In this document: in pieces, positions 30,551 through 40,476 of the stretch
Numbering within the stretch: the first letter of the stretch is position 1
Layout: every line of letters starts with the position of its first letter
NCBI GenBank assembly: GCA_902518965.1
Contig: CABYIQ010000008.1
Coordinates: 1 to 64,000 of the forward strand
Source: an uncultured SAR116 cluster alpha proteobacterium
Lineage (GTDB): Bacteria; Pseudomonadota; Alphaproteobacteria; Puniceispirillales; Puniceispirillaceae
Direction: 5' to 3'
DNA length: 64,000 nucleotides
The notes under the pieces: generated by a model
Databases searched by the model: none
Seen by the model: only the letters and a program-made list of their open reading frames with translations
What the model was told of the DNA's origin: nothing
Made by a program: the position numbers and the translations under genes

Positions 30551-31498
30551 TCAGCTTTTAACTCTTGGATCAAGCCACAATTGGGCAGCGTCAACGATTA
30601 TATTGAAGATGACATAACAACTTGCGACGAAAAGAACACCGCCTTGGACTAGTATGATGTCTCGGGCAAGGATTGCATCCACCAGCATGCGTCCCACACC
30701 CGGCCATTGAAAAACGATCTCAATATATACCGCGCCTGAGAGAACAAATCCGGCCTGTAGGCCTAAAACGGGGAGGATTGAGACAATCGCATGGCGTAAC
30801 GCGTGGCGAAGGATGACCCGTCTTTCAGGTGCACCTTTAGCCCGGGCAGTGCGTATGAAATCCAGCCGAAGAACCTCCAGCATCGCAGCTCGTGACAAGC
30901 GGGCTATCACCCCAGTGGCGACGGCGGCCAGCGCTAGCGCTGGCATAACAAGATGGCTAAGGAGATCAGAAAGGCCGCCTCCACCGTACAAGGCATACAT
31001 CCCAGAGGCAGGAAACCATCTCAATTGGACCGCAAAATAAAGGATCATCATCATCCCAAGAAAAAATGATGGGACAGAAATGCCTATTAGTACGGAAAAG
31101 GTAATGAATTTATCAGCCCAGCTATACTGACGTGTTGCCGAAATGACACCTGCCATGATTCCGAGAAGCGAGCAAATTAAAAAAGCCGTCCCTGAAAGAA
31201 TCAGTGTAGCATGGAACCGCTCGATAATTTCATCGATTACTGGGCGGTTGAGGGCAAAGGAGCGGCCAAAATCCCCTTGGAGAATATTGCCAAGCCAAAT
31301 GAAGTATCGCTGGAATAGTGGCCGATCGAGACCAAGCTGCTGATTAAGCTGTGCAACATTTTCCGGTGTTGAATATGAGCCAAGGATCGCCATTGCCGGA
31401 TCACCTGGGATCAGAGAGAGAATTACAAAAACGACCAGCGTTATTCCAAGTAGGACAGGCACTGCCGCCAGAATTCTTAAGATTAAATAGCGAGTCAT
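30551..31498 (-). CDS. Peptide ABC transporter permease (DppB-like)
   Basis: MTRYLILRILAAVPVLLGITLVVFVILSLIPGDPA; RTARAKGAPERRVILRHALRHA. Confidence 0.9.
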   Translation of the reverse strand: MTRYLILRILAAVPVLLGITLVVFVILSLIPGDPAMAILGSYSTPENVAQLNQQLGLDRPLFQRYFIWLGNILQGDFGRSFALNRPVIDEIIERFHATLILSGTAFLICSLLGIMAGVISATRQYSWADKFITFSVLIGISVPSFFLGMMMILYFAVQLRWFPASGMYALYGGGGLSDLLSHLVMPALALAAVATGVIARLSRAAMLEVLRLDFIRTARAKGAPERRVILRHALRHAIVSILPVLGLQAGFVLSGAVYIEIVFQWPGVGRMLVDAILARDIILVQGGVLFVASCYVIFNIIVDAAQLWLDPRVKS

Positions 31499-31563
31499 AG
31501 CAAAGAGACTAAATCGCAAAAAGTGTGCTGGCCATCATTATAATGGCCAGCACCAAGTTCACT

Positions 31564-33141
31564 TTATTTTTTTTGAACGTCCTTTAGGAGGAGGAGGAAG
31601 GACGGTTGCAGAGAGAAGTTCTGTACCTTGCTGCTCGTCACCGCATTTTGTTTCCAGTTGGCGACAAACACCCATGGAGCATCTTCCTGAACGACGGTCT
31701 GCATTTCTTTGTAGAGGCGGGCTCTTTCGGCTTGATCGGTTGAGGAACGCGCAGCTTCTAGCAACTCATCCACCTTTGGGTTAGAATAGTAGCCAGAATT
31801 GAAGCCACCCTTGTCCGGCCAGGCTGCCGTGCGTAAGGCCAAATAAGGCAGGGTATCAGGATCGTTTGTCATCCAAGCCATTTCAGCCATGTCTGCTTTG
31901 CCTTCAAGGCCAGGGTTCACCTCACCCAGAAACGCGTTCCATTCGAACGTCTTGATTTCAACATCAAAACCTACTGCGGAAAGATCTGCCTGGATCGCTG
32001 TGCCCATCGCCACCGGGTCAAGCATGCCGGAACCACCCTGGGTCACGTAGAAGGTTAGTTTTGCATTGGAAACACCAGCTTCTTTCAAGAGGGCTTTGGC
32101 TTTTGCTGGGTCGTAAGGATATGGCTCGAGTGCATCATTATAAGCCCAAGCAAAAGCTGGTGGTGTCGGTCCCGCTGCTATGGCTGCTGTTCCTTCGAGT
32201 ACGTCTTCAACAATGGCCTTTTTGTTGATGGCATAATTCGCCGCTTGACGCACCAACTTGTTTGCAAAAGGACCTTCCTTGGCATTTAGAATGAGGAACC
32301 AAACATGCGGCCCTGCCTGCTCAGCAACAGCAAAATTATTGCCAGAGAATTTTGCCAGTGACGTGGGTGGAACTTCTACCATCATGTCAATTCCGCCAGA
32401 AAGCATTTCAGCAACACGTGTATTCCCATCGGTGATAGGACGAAAGATTACGGCTTCGGTGCCTGCTTTGCCTTCCCAATGCCCTTCATTTCTGGAAACA
32501 ATAACAGCTTCATTTGACTTCCAGGTGTCAAACTTGAATGCCCCTGTTCCAACAGGGTTGCGGCCAAAATCTTTGCCATACTTCTTTATCGCAGCAGGGG
32601 AGGCAATAAGCCCTGTCGGATAGGCAAGATTTGAGAGAAATGGAGCGTACGGCGCATTTAGTGTAAAGCGAACGGTACTGCTATTTACAGCCTCAACTTT
32701 TTCAATAGCAGAGAAAAAGAAACTAAGCGGAAATGGCCCAGTATTGTGGAAAGGATGTTTGTCATCAAGCATCCGATCGAAGTTGAACTTAACAGCATCT
32801 GCATCAACATTAGTGCCATCTTGGAATTTCACACCTGAACGGAGTTTGAAGGTGTAAGTCTTTCCATCAGCGCTAATGTCCCAGCTCTCTGCAAGAGCAG
32901 GTTCAACCTCAAGAGCGCCATCTTTGTAACGCACGAGGCCATCATAAATGTTCATAAGGATACGGAAGTCATTGACCGCCGTCACAGTAGCTGGATCAAG
33001 AGATTTGGGTTCGGCGATCTGTCCCACCACTAGCACATTGTCTGGAGTGCTAGCTGAAACAGAGCCCATAAAAAATCCACTTGATACTACCAGCATAATA
33101 GCCGCAAATACGGTGCGGTAAGCCGATTTAATAATAATCAT
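31564..33141 (-). CDS. Peptide ABC transporter substrate-binding protein
   Basis: SBP_bac_5 features; ATG at 33141 preceded (minus strand) by GGAGGTAAC ribosome binding site and followed by a signal peptide. ORF track start is 33282. Confidence 0.9.
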   Translation of the reverse strand: MIIIKSAYRTVFAAIMLVVSSGFFMGSVSASTPDNVLVVGQIAEPKSLDPATVTAVNDFRILMNIYDGLVRYKDGALEVEPALAESWDISADGKTYTFKLRSGVKFQDGTNVDADAVKFNFDRMLDDKHPFHNTGPFPLSFFFSAIEKVEAVNSSTVRFTLNAPYAPFLSNLAYPTGLIASPAAIKKYGKDFGRNPVGTGAFKFDTWKSNEAVIVSRNEGHWEGKAGTEAVIFRPITDGNTRVAEMLSGGIDMMVEVPPTSLAKFSGNNFAVAEQAGPHVWFLILNAKEGPFANKLVRQAANYAINKKAIVEDVLEGTAAIAAGPTPPAFAWAYNDALEPYPYDPAKAKALLKEAGVSNAKLTFYVTQGGSGMLDPVAMGTAIQADLSAVGFDVEIKTFEWNAFLGEVNPGLEGKADMAEMAWMTNDPDTLPYLALRTAAWPDKGGFNSGYYSNPKVDELLEAARSSTDQAERARLYKEMQTVVQEDAPWVFVANWKQNAVTSSKVQNFSLQPSFLLLLKDVQKK

Positions 33142-33180
33142 GGTAGTTACCTCCCATTCGGTTGACATTGCAACAGTCAA

Positions 33181-33210
33181 TTTATCATGATAAATATTGA
33201 TCATGATAAA
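33181..33210. promoter_or_regulatory. Candidate operator: palindrome TTTATCATGATAAA plus repeated TCATGATAAA
   Basis: Perfect 14-bp palindrome at 33181-33194, second half-repeat at 33201-33210, in the divergent intergenic region between 33141 and 33270. Confidence 0.5.
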
Positions 33211-33269
33211 TAGGCAAATCAAGAAAAAAATGTTTTTACCAAAACCAGTAAATTTGACAAAGATTACCC

Positions 33270-33947
33270 ATGACTTTCTCACTTCTTCATCTAGATAAAC
33301 CTTCCGGCTGCTTTGCTGGGGCTACTGCAACAGGTAATCTTTGTGTTGGTGGCTGGGTTTTGCGAGGCCACCCACACGTAGGTCTTACCGCATCCCAAGG
33401 CGCAGAACCAAGCGTTCTCTGGGGAGAAGACGCACTTATCCAGATGCAAAAAGGATTATCGGCACCTAGTGCAGTTGAGCATGTTACCCGAATTGACCCA
33501 AGGAGAGAGTGGCGGCAGATGGCAGCTATCGGTTGCGACGGCAAGGTAAGCGCTTTCAGCGGCCAGCAGAACGGACCTATTATAGACGAAATTATTGAAG
33601 ATGGGCTGATTCTGACGGGAAATATTCTCAGTAATGAAACCGTTCTGGCTAGTATGTATGATACATTTATTGGTTCTAGTGCTTCTATTGGAGATAGGCT
33701 TATTGCTGCTCTTAGGGCTGGCGAAAAAGCTGGTGGTGACAGTCGAGGATTAATGTCGGCAGCACTACTTATTTTACCACCTGATTCTCCGCCTTTGACG
33801 CTTCGGGTGGATTTTGATGAAACGCCGATTGATCGGCTGGAATTGTTGCTTCAAAAAACAAGGGAACCAGCTTACAGCACTTGGCTAAAGACTCTTCCCC
33901 ATCATCCGGATCCTCATATTGCTGATATTACCCAGAGCGCTGAATAG
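33270..33947 (+). CDS. DUF1028 family protein
   Basis: LCVGGWVLRGHPHVGLTASQG, LILTGNILSNETVL, LIAALRAGEKAGGDSRG. Confidence 0.8.
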   Translation: MTFSLLHLDKPSGCFAGATATGNLCVGGWVLRGHPHVGLTASQGAEPSVLWGEDALIQMQKGLSAPSAVEHVTRIDPRREWRQMAAIGCDGKVSAFSGQQNGPIIDEIIEDGLILTGNILSNETVLASMYDTFIGSSASIGDRLIAALRAGEKAGGDSRGLMSAALLILPPDSPPLTLRVDFDETPIDRLELLLQKTREPAYSTWLKTLPHHPDPHIADITQSAE

Positions 33948-33950
33948 AAA

Positions 33951-35153
33951 ATGAGCGGAAAGATAACAGCCATGCTGGATGATATTGCCTCCTGCTCTGA
34001 TGGACGGCCAGGTGTAACACGGTTACCTTTTACATCAGAGCACCATCGTGCAGCCGCCATAATTAAAGGGTGGATGGAGGAGACAGGTCTTGCTGTGCAC
34101 ATGGATGCTGCTGGAACAATAATCGGAAGGCGCGAAGGTGTAGCTGACGGCCCAACGCTACTCTTCGGTTCACACCAGGATTCAGTCCGCAACGGTGGCA
34201 AATACGATGGGATTATGGGGGTGTTGCTTCCAATTCTTGCACTGCGGGAAATTAAAAATTTGTCCCTTCCCTTTTCTGTTCAAGTTATGGCCTTTGCTGA
34301 TGAAGAAGGAGTTCGCTTTCCGACAGCTTTGATAGGTTCGCGAGCTCTTGCAGGAAGCTTCGATCCATCTGCCCTGGAACTTAAAGACCAAGACGGAATT
34401 TCCATACATGATGCAATGGTTGAATTTGGTCTTAGGCCAGATGGAATAGAATCACTTGATCTAAGAAACAGGTCAATCATTGGTTATGTCGAAACCCATA
34501 TTGAACAGGGGCCGGTGCTGGATAATGAAAATGTACCTCTTGGCGTCGTCACAGCCATTGCCGGCATAGAGCGCCACCATATTTCTTTAAGGGGAATTGC
34601 AGGGCACGCCGGAACAACCCCAATGCGTGGGCGACAGGATCCGTTGACTTGTGCTGCTGAGTTTTTATTGGCGGCAGAGAGAATTGCCAGTGAAACACCT
34701 GATCTCATTGCCACTATTGGCAAGCTGAATGTTTTGCCGAATGCAGTCAATGTGATCCCAGGTGAAGTTTCAATGATCTTAGAAATAAGATCTGCGGTGG
34801 ATAGAGTTCGCGAACAGGGCGGTAAGTCTATTATCAATGAGATGAGGGAGATTGCCGCGGGCCGCGCCATCGATTTTACCTGCCGGAAGACATACACTCA
34901 ACGAGCAGTGCCATGCGACGCGAAGCTAAAAAATTTGTTAAAGAAAGCAGTTTATTCTAGTCACTACGAAGCTAAAGAACTTCCTTCTGGCGCAACCCAC
35001 GACGCTTCTGCCATGGCAGACCTATGCCCGATTGCAATGTTATTTGTAAGATGCCATGGAGGAATAAGCCACACACCGGAAGAACTTGCTGAAGAAGCAG
35101 ATATGCAGGAAGCGGTGAATTGTCTGGTTAATTTCTTGAAGCTTTTAAAATAA
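33951..35153 (+). CDS. M20-family Zn hydrolase (allantoate amidohydrolase / N-carbamoyl amino acid hydrolase type)
   Basis: LLFGSHQDSVRNGGKYDGIMGVL, FADEEGVRFPTALIGSRALAG, YVETHIEQGPVLD, GATHDASAMADLCP. Confidence 0.9.
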   Translation: MSGKITAMLDDIASCSDGRPGVTRLPFTSEHHRAAAIIKGWMEETGLAVHMDAAGTIIGRREGVADGPTLLFGSHQDSVRNGGKYDGIMGVLLPILALREIKNLSLPFSVQVMAFADEEGVRFPTALIGSRALAGSFDPSALELKDQDGISIHDAMVEFGLRPDGIESLDLRNRSIIGYVETHIEQGPVLDNENVPLGVVTAIAGIERHHISLRGIAGHAGTTPMRGRQDPLTCAAEFLLAAERIASETPDLIATIGKLNVLPNAVNVIPGEVSMILEIRSAVDRVREQGGKSIINEMREIAAGRAIDFTCRKTYTQRAVPCDAKLKNLLKKAVYSSHYEAKELPSGATHDASAMADLCPIAMLFVRCHGGISHTPEELAEEADMQEAVNCLVNFLKLLK

Positions 35154-35174
35154 ACAAACCACCAACTAAAAGGG

Positions 35175-35350
35175 CCTTACTTCGGATAACATCCCAGTTT
35201 CTAGGTGCCAAAACGTAAAATTGAAGTTACTGATTTTCTTTGGTAATCAGATTAGGACTAAAGGTGAAGGGGCGGGCTTAAAACAGGTTCATCTGCGGCT
35301 TTTGGACCGCGGTCCTTTGATGGGTTGGCAGAGCATCTAGAAAGTGGTTT
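35175..35350 (+). repeat. Dispersed repeat family A, copy
   Basis: GGATAACATCCCAGTTTC..GTTACTGATTTTCTTTGGTAATCAG..TCTGCGGCTTTTGGACCGCGGTC..TGATGGGTTGGCAGAG. Confidence 0.65.
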
Positions 35351-35379
35351 CATGACCCTAAAGTTCTGAATTCTTATTT

Positions 35380-36555
35380 TTGTTTATTAAGAAAGTTTTT
35401 AGGGTGTCAAATAACAACCTATTCAGCCCTGCAAATATAAGAGGCGTCGATTTTCCAAACAGGATAGTCGTGCCACCAATGTGTCAATATTCTGCACATG
35501 AAGGATATGTAGATGATTGGCATCTAGTGAATTTGGGTCGATTCGCCATGGGTGGTGCTGGATTAATTATAACTGAAGCCACCGCTGTTCAAAAAAAAGG
35601 CCGCATAACCCACGGCTGTCCGGGCATTTGGAAAGACGAGCAAATCATTGGGCACTCAAGAATAGCGCAATTCATTTCTAGAAACGGAGCCATTCCTGGC
35701 ATCCAACTGGGACATGCTGGGAGAAAGGCAAGCATGCAAAGGCCATGGTATGGGAATGGCCCTTTAAATGAAGATGATTTTGAGCGTGGAGATATGCCGT
35801 GGAATATTGTTGCACCATCGGCTTGCTCGGTGGGTGAGGGGTGGCAAATTCCTGAAGAGATGTCTGAAGAACAAATTTGTGAATTGATCGATGATTTCAT
35901 AGCCGCTGCGAGGCGAGCTATAAGCGCAGGCTATAAAGTAATAGAGTTACATGGCGCTCATGGTTATTTAATTCATAGCTTCTTATCGCCCGTGAGCAAC
36001 AAACGAACTGATAAATATGGAGGTGACTTATCTGGACGCATGAAGTTGGCAATTGACATCTCAAGTGCTTTAAGACGCTCTATCTCAGATGAAACGCCGT
36101 TGTTTTTTAGAGTTTCCTCAACAGACAATCTTGAAAATGGTTGGTCTATCGAAGATTCGGTGGAGCTCGCGAAGGAACTAAAAAAAGTTGGTGTGGATGT
36201 AATCGATTGTTCTTCTGGCGGTATTTCTGGATCTGCAACAGCAGCCAGAGGCAAAAGAATGCCAGGGTATCAGGTCCCTTTTGCAGAAAAAATCAAACAG
36301 AACGCTGATATAATGACGATGGCAGTTGGTCTAATCACCCACCCAGAACAAGCAAATCAGATTATCGAAAGTGGAAAAGCAGATCTTGTTGCAGTCGCAA
36401 GAGAAGCTTTGTTTAACCCTATGTGGGCTGCGCAGGCGGCGCAATATCTGAATCAAGATAAACAGTTTACACTTTGGCCAAAACAATCTGGGTGGTGGTT
36501 AGAGAGACGTGAAAAATCTTCAGAATTCTACAGTCCAGACTTAAATAGTGATTGA
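35380..36555 (+). CDS. NADH:flavin oxidoreductase (OYE/YqjM-like)
   Basis: LFSPANIRGVDFPNRIVVPPMCQYSAHEGYVDDWHLVNLGRFAMGGAGLIITEAT. True start possibly a GTG at about 35404. Confidence 0.9.
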   Translation: MFIKKVFRVSNNNLFSPANIRGVDFPNRIVVPPMCQYSAHEGYVDDWHLVNLGRFAMGGAGLIITEATAVQKKGRITHGCPGIWKDEQIIGHSRIAQFISRNGAIPGIQLGHAGRKASMQRPWYGNGPLNEDDFERGDMPWNIVAPSACSVGEGWQIPEEMSEEQICELIDDFIAAARRAISAGYKVIELHGAHGYLIHSFLSPVSNKRTDKYGGDLSGRMKLAIDISSALRRSISDETPLFFRVSSTDNLENGWSIEDSVELAKELKKVGVDVIDCSSGGISGSATAARGKRMPGYQVPFAEKIKQNADIMTMAVGLITHPEQANQIIESGKADLVAVAREALFNPMWAAQAAQYLNQDKQFTLWPKQSGWWLERREKSSEFYSPDLNSD

Positions 36556-37385
36556 GCAAGATGTGGGCGTTGTCTGGAATATCAATCGCTGTGCACGATC
36601 TCGAACTTACAGAGTATTTCTATGGAAAGGTTTTGGGACTTGGAACGCCAAAAGAACGAAATAATTCAAATTGTATATTTGCATCATCTCATTCAGTTCT
36701 TCGCCTGAGTAAGCCTTCAAATAAACTTATCAAAAACGCAAACGCTGTTTTTAAATCAGCTCTAAACAGTTACGTTATGCTGGAAATTCCTAACCTGGAA
36801 GAAGCAGAAGCGTTACTTAAAAATAATAGGGCAAACTTTAAAAAGGTATCTGGCTCTAAAGATATTGCAGATAGCTTGTGCATATCTCTGCCCTGCCAAA
36901 ATATTTTGATGGTTTACGCGTCAATTTGTCAGGTTTTTGAAGAAGATTTTGAGCAGGTAACTTTTGAAAACTGGAAGCTACATCATGTCAATCTGCAAGC
37001 AGCTGATGTCAGAAAGTCTGTAAAGTTTATTGCCACAAACCTCGGGTTTAAAGAGGGCAGTTGGAGAGCTCCAGATGGAAAAGGTGATTTCAGCATAGAT
37101 CCGAGGGATTTATCAGTGTTTCCACTTGGTAGCTTCAATGGTGGTTTACACATCATAAAGCCCGATCCTGGCTTCGCTTTGCGCAATAATTTCGCTCATA
37201 ATCCATCTATAGGCGGACATCCAGCAATAGTGGTTCAGGATATTCAAGAAGTGAAAAATCGATTAGAAGCAGAAAACGTTTTAATCACGGACGCGGGCAC
37301 ATATGCAATGGTAGATATGCATCAAATCTATTGTCTTGATCCAAGTGGAAATGTAATCGAGGTCAATCAATACAAACCAGAATGA
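36552..37385 (+). CDS. VOC (glyoxalase/bleomycin resistance) family protein
   Basis: ISIAVHDLELTEYFYGKVLGLG; second domain HHVNLQAADVRKSVKFIATNLGFKEG. Confidence 0.75.
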   Translation: MSKMWALSGISIAVHDLELTEYFYGKVLGLGTPKERNNSNCIFASSHSVLRLSKPSNKLIKNANAVFKSALNSYVMLEIPNLEEAEALLKNNRANFKKVSGSKDIADSLCISLPCQNILMVYASICQVFEEDFEQVTFENWKLHHVNLQAADVRKSVKFIATNLGFKEGSWRAPDGKGDFSIDPRDLSVFPLGSFNGGLHIIKPDPGFALRNNFAHNPSIGGHPAIVVQDIQEVKNRLEAENVLITDAGTYAMVDMHQIYCLDPSGNVIEVNQYKPE

Positions 37386-37424
37386 TTTTTCCATTATAGT
37401 GTATGATTAAACTTCAAATTTGTT

Positions 37425-37490
37425 GATGGGGCTGTGGCTGCGCGGCCTGCGGCTTGCGGACCGCGGTTGTATGATGGGTTGGCAGAGGTG
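37425..37490 (+). repeat. Dispersed repeat family A, partial copy
   Basis: GGGGCTGTGGCTGCGCGGCCTGCGGCTTGCGGACCGCGGTTGTATGATGGGTTGGCAGAG. Confidence 0.65.
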
Positions 37491-37494
37491 GTGA

Positions 37495-37695
37495 GGTGTA
37501 GTTGAGATTCAGTCCAATACAAATCGGTTCGTAATGATAATGTGTCTTCTTGGGCGGTAATTCCTAGCCGGTCCTATGCCACCCCCTAGAAACTCAACTG
37601 CAATGATATCGTAACAGCAATTGGCGACTTTCAAAGTGCTGATATGTTAAGAACGTTTCACTTATTGAAATTCTATCTTGTATCAGTCTCTGATG
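37495..37695. repeat. Structured noncoding repeat C, copy 2
   Basis: Same closing stem GTAGTTGAG (37498-37506)/CTCAACTGC (37593-37601), with a G-U pair replacing the copy 1 pair; shares CTTGGGCGGTAA, CCCCTAGAAACTCAACT, GTTTCACT-ATTGAAA. Confidence 0.75.
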
Positions 37696-37731
37696 TCTTC
37701 AAAGAATAAATCCGCTAATATCAGAATCGAG

Positions 37732-39537
37732 TTATGCAATTTGTTCTGAACGCTGAAGCGTCCACAGGTCTAAGTAACGTCCGTTCTGTTTTAATAATTC
37801 TCTGTGCGTCCCAACCTCAACCACGACACCATTTTCCAACACAATGATTTTATCGGCTTTCAATACTGTTGAAAGCCGATGAGCAATCATGACCACTGTT
37901 CTGCCCTGACTAGCTCTTTCAAGGGCCTCTTGGATTTCGTGCTCGGTTTCGCTGTCAAGGGCACTTGTTGCCTCATCTAGTAACAAAATTGGGGGATCTT
38001 TTAAAAGTGTGCGTGCGATGCCAACCCTTTGTTTTTCGCCACCAGACAGCTTTAATCCGCGTTCGCCAACAACTGTGTCGTATTTTTGTGGCAATGACAT
38101 AATGAATTTGTGGATTTGTGCATTTTTGGCAGCATTAATAACTTCAGTATGAGTGGCATTTTCGCGTCCATATGCGATATTATAGTGGATTGTGTCATTA
38201 AAAAGCACAGTATCCTGAGGAACAACACCGATAGCCTGATGCAGACTGTCTTGAGTAATGTCACGCACATCCTGCCCATCGATGAGGACTGCACCGTTTG
38301 TAACGTCATAAAACCGGAACAAAAGACGGCCAATTGTGGACTTTCCGCTTCCTGATGGTCCGACAATTGCGACAGTTTTTCCAGCAGGTACATCAACAGT
38401 TATTTCCTTAAGAATTTGTCGTCCCTGATCATATGAAAAGCTAACTTTTTTGAAATGAAGGTTACCGCTAGCGATTTTCAGTGCTGGCGCCTTTACGCGG
38501 TCTTTTATTTCAGTTGGCTCATCAAGAAGATCAAACATTTGTCTCATATCAACCAGGGCCTGCCTGATTTCTCGGTAAACCGTGCCGAGAAAATTTAGTG
38601 GCATTGTGATTTGAATCATGTAGGCATTGACCAGCACAAAATCACCAACAGTGAGTTCACCAGCCTGAACGCCCAAAGCAGCAAGAAGCATAACGGATAG
38701 TAGACCAATTGTAATCAGAACCGTCTGGCCAAAATTTAAAAATGCCAGTGAATAGCTTGTTTTAAGAGCAGCAGCTTCATATCCTGCCATCGCAATGTCA
38801 TACCGCGCAGCCTCTCGCTTGGCAGCTCCAAAATACTTTACTGTTTCAAAATTTAACAGGCTATCTATGGCCTTTTGATTGGCGTCCGTATCGTTTTCAT
38901 TCATCTTGCGCCGTAGTTTCACACGCCACTCTGTGACGCCAAATGTGAACCAGACATATATGCCAATGGTGGCGAGTATAATGCCAACATATCGCCAATC
39001 TTGCAGTTTCCAAAATATGGCCAGGCTGATAAAAATTAATTCAAGTAACAAAGGCCCTGTTGAAAATACCAGATACCGTAATAGGAACTCGACACCCTTT
39101 ACACCTCGCTCAATAATCCTACTCAAACCACCTGTCTTTCGGGTAATGTGATATCGCATAGACAACTTGTGAATATGTTCGAAAGTTTCCAGTGCCAGCC
39201 GACGCAGGGCACGTTGTGCGACCTTTGCAAAAAGTGAATCACGAAGCTGTTGGAAACCATTTGTCGCTATCCGAGCAAAAGCGTATGCAACTGTTAACCC
39301 AATTGCACCTAGCGCAAAATTTGGTATATTCTCTCCCGCAAGATCATCGACGGCCCATGCCTGTAATATGGGGCCAAGAATTGCGATTGCCTTTGCTGCC
39401 ACTAATGCTAAAAGAGCTAGCGCAACTCGCGCACGAAGGTTGAAATTATTTGACGGCCAGATGAACGGAGCGACACGTTTTATTACGCGCCACGCAGCTT
39501 CGCCTTCACTCTGTTCAGATGCAGGCTTGGAATTCAA
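37732..39537 (-). CDS. ATM1-type ABC transporter, fused permease and ATPase
   Basis: VAIVGPSGSGKSTIGRLLFRFYDVTNGAVLIDGQDVRDIT; LSGGEKQRVGIARTLLKDPPILLLDEATSALD; N-terminal domain resembles mitochondrial ATM1-type half transporters. Confidence 0.9.
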   Translation of the reverse strand: MNSKPASEQSEGEAAWRVIKRVAPFIWPSNNFNLRARVALALLALVAAKAIAILGPILQAWAVDDLAGENIPNFALGAIGLTVAYAFARIATNGFQQLRDSLFAKVAQRALRRLALETFEHIHKLSMRYHITRKTGGLSRIIERGVKGVEFLLRYLVFSTGPLLLELIFISLAIFWKLQDWRYVGIILATIGIYVWFTFGVTEWRVKLRRKMNENDTDANQKAIDSLLNFETVKYFGAAKREAARYDIAMAGYEAAALKTSYSLAFLNFGQTVLITIGLLSVMLLAALGVQAGELTVGDFVLVNAYMIQITMPLNFLGTVYREIRQALVDMRQMFDLLDEPTEIKDRVKAPALKIASGNLHFKKVSFSYDQGRQILKEITVDVPAGKTVAIVGPSGSGKSTIGRLLFRFYDVTNGAVLIDGQDVRDITQDSLHQAIGVVPQDTVLFNDTIHYNIAYGRENATHTEVINAAKNAQIHKFIMSLPQKYDTVVGERGLKLSGGEKQRVGIARTLLKDPPILLLDEATSALDSETEHEIQEALERASQGRTVVMIAHRLSTVLKADKIIVLENGVVVEVGTHRELLKQNGRYLDLWTLQRSEQIA

Positions 39538-39699
39538 CGAACTTTTTATGTGGCTGCTCCTGATTTAAAATTTTACCCTTAAAAAACCGGCTCAAGGGCA
39601 ACCTTACATTCGAATTTAGAGTGCACAAAATGATACCGCAGATTTTCTGCAAAGACTTGAGCATTAATTCAAATAAAGATGTGATACAGCGTGCAGATT

Positions 39700-39861
39700 T
39701 TAAGCAGAAGGCTTGTTTTCAGGTTGTTTGATAGAATTGCATTTGTTATCAGAGCACCAACAACCGTGTTTCATTTTACTTGCTGCTGCGACAACTAATG
39801 CTCCAATAAACAAACCAGAGATAAGGTGTACTTTTGCATTTATAGCACTAGCTAAAAACAT
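39700..39861 (-). CDS. Possible small membrane protein (53 aa)
   Basis: My translation: MFLASAINAKVHLISGLFIGALVVAAASKMKHGCWCSDNKCNSIKQPENKPSA; hydrophobic segment plus Cys motif; upstream AAGGAT. Not in the ORF track. Confidence 0.35.
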   Translation of the reverse strand: MFLASAINAKVHLISGLFIGALVVAAASKMKHGCWCSDNKCNSIKQPENKPSA

Positions 39862-40084
39862 TTTTTCATTATCCTTCTTTATGCCAAACTTGTTGCGTTT
39901 GGCAGAATTTGCGCATGAGAATAAGCACCAACAGGAACGCTGTGGTTGTCATAATTCTATCGAGTTTTTGAAATAGGTTAACCATACATGTATTTACGAG
40001 TTGTAGGGCTTTTGGTTCACTATCATGTAGAATGTCTTCCATAAAGCGGCGGCCGGTATTGAGGATGTGTTTTGTGAGATTGTC

Positions 40085-40270
40085 TAGCCTCAGGTTCCAG
40101 GTCCGAGTGCCAATTACAGCGCTCCTGAACCTCGAACTGGGTTACTGATTGGCTTTGGCAATCAGGTTTGGTTTTGTTTGAAGAGGTGGGGTTAAAAAAA
40201 GGCGCGTCTGCGGCTATCGGACTGCAGTCGTGTGATGGGTTGGCAGAACTGTCAGACCGTGGTCTTGTTT
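40085..40270 (+). repeat. Dispersed repeat family A, copy
   Basis: GGGTTACTGATTGGCTTTGGCAATCAGGTTTGGTTTTGTTTGAAGAGG..GCGTCTGCGGCTATCGGACTGCAGTCGTGTGATGGGTTGGCAGA. Confidence 0.7.
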
Positions 40271-40476
40271 AGCCCTAAATCTTGAAGTATAACTCAATCT
40301 CATCGAAGGACTTCAATCTACCTAATCACTGTTCGATAAATAAGTACAAAAACAACAAAGCAGAAAGGGTATTCATAAAGAAATCAAATCTATTTTTCTG
40401 AGCAACAAGTACCTTAAATTACAAGTCATTGAAGCTGAGACATACATTTGCAGGAATTAAGTGATGAGAACACTGT

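Noticed and set aside
38110-38355. ORFs opposite and overlapping the ATM1-type ABC transporter (38052-38396, 38110-38355, 38879-39151)
   Set aside because: Out-of-frame or antisense to a strongly supported coding sequence.
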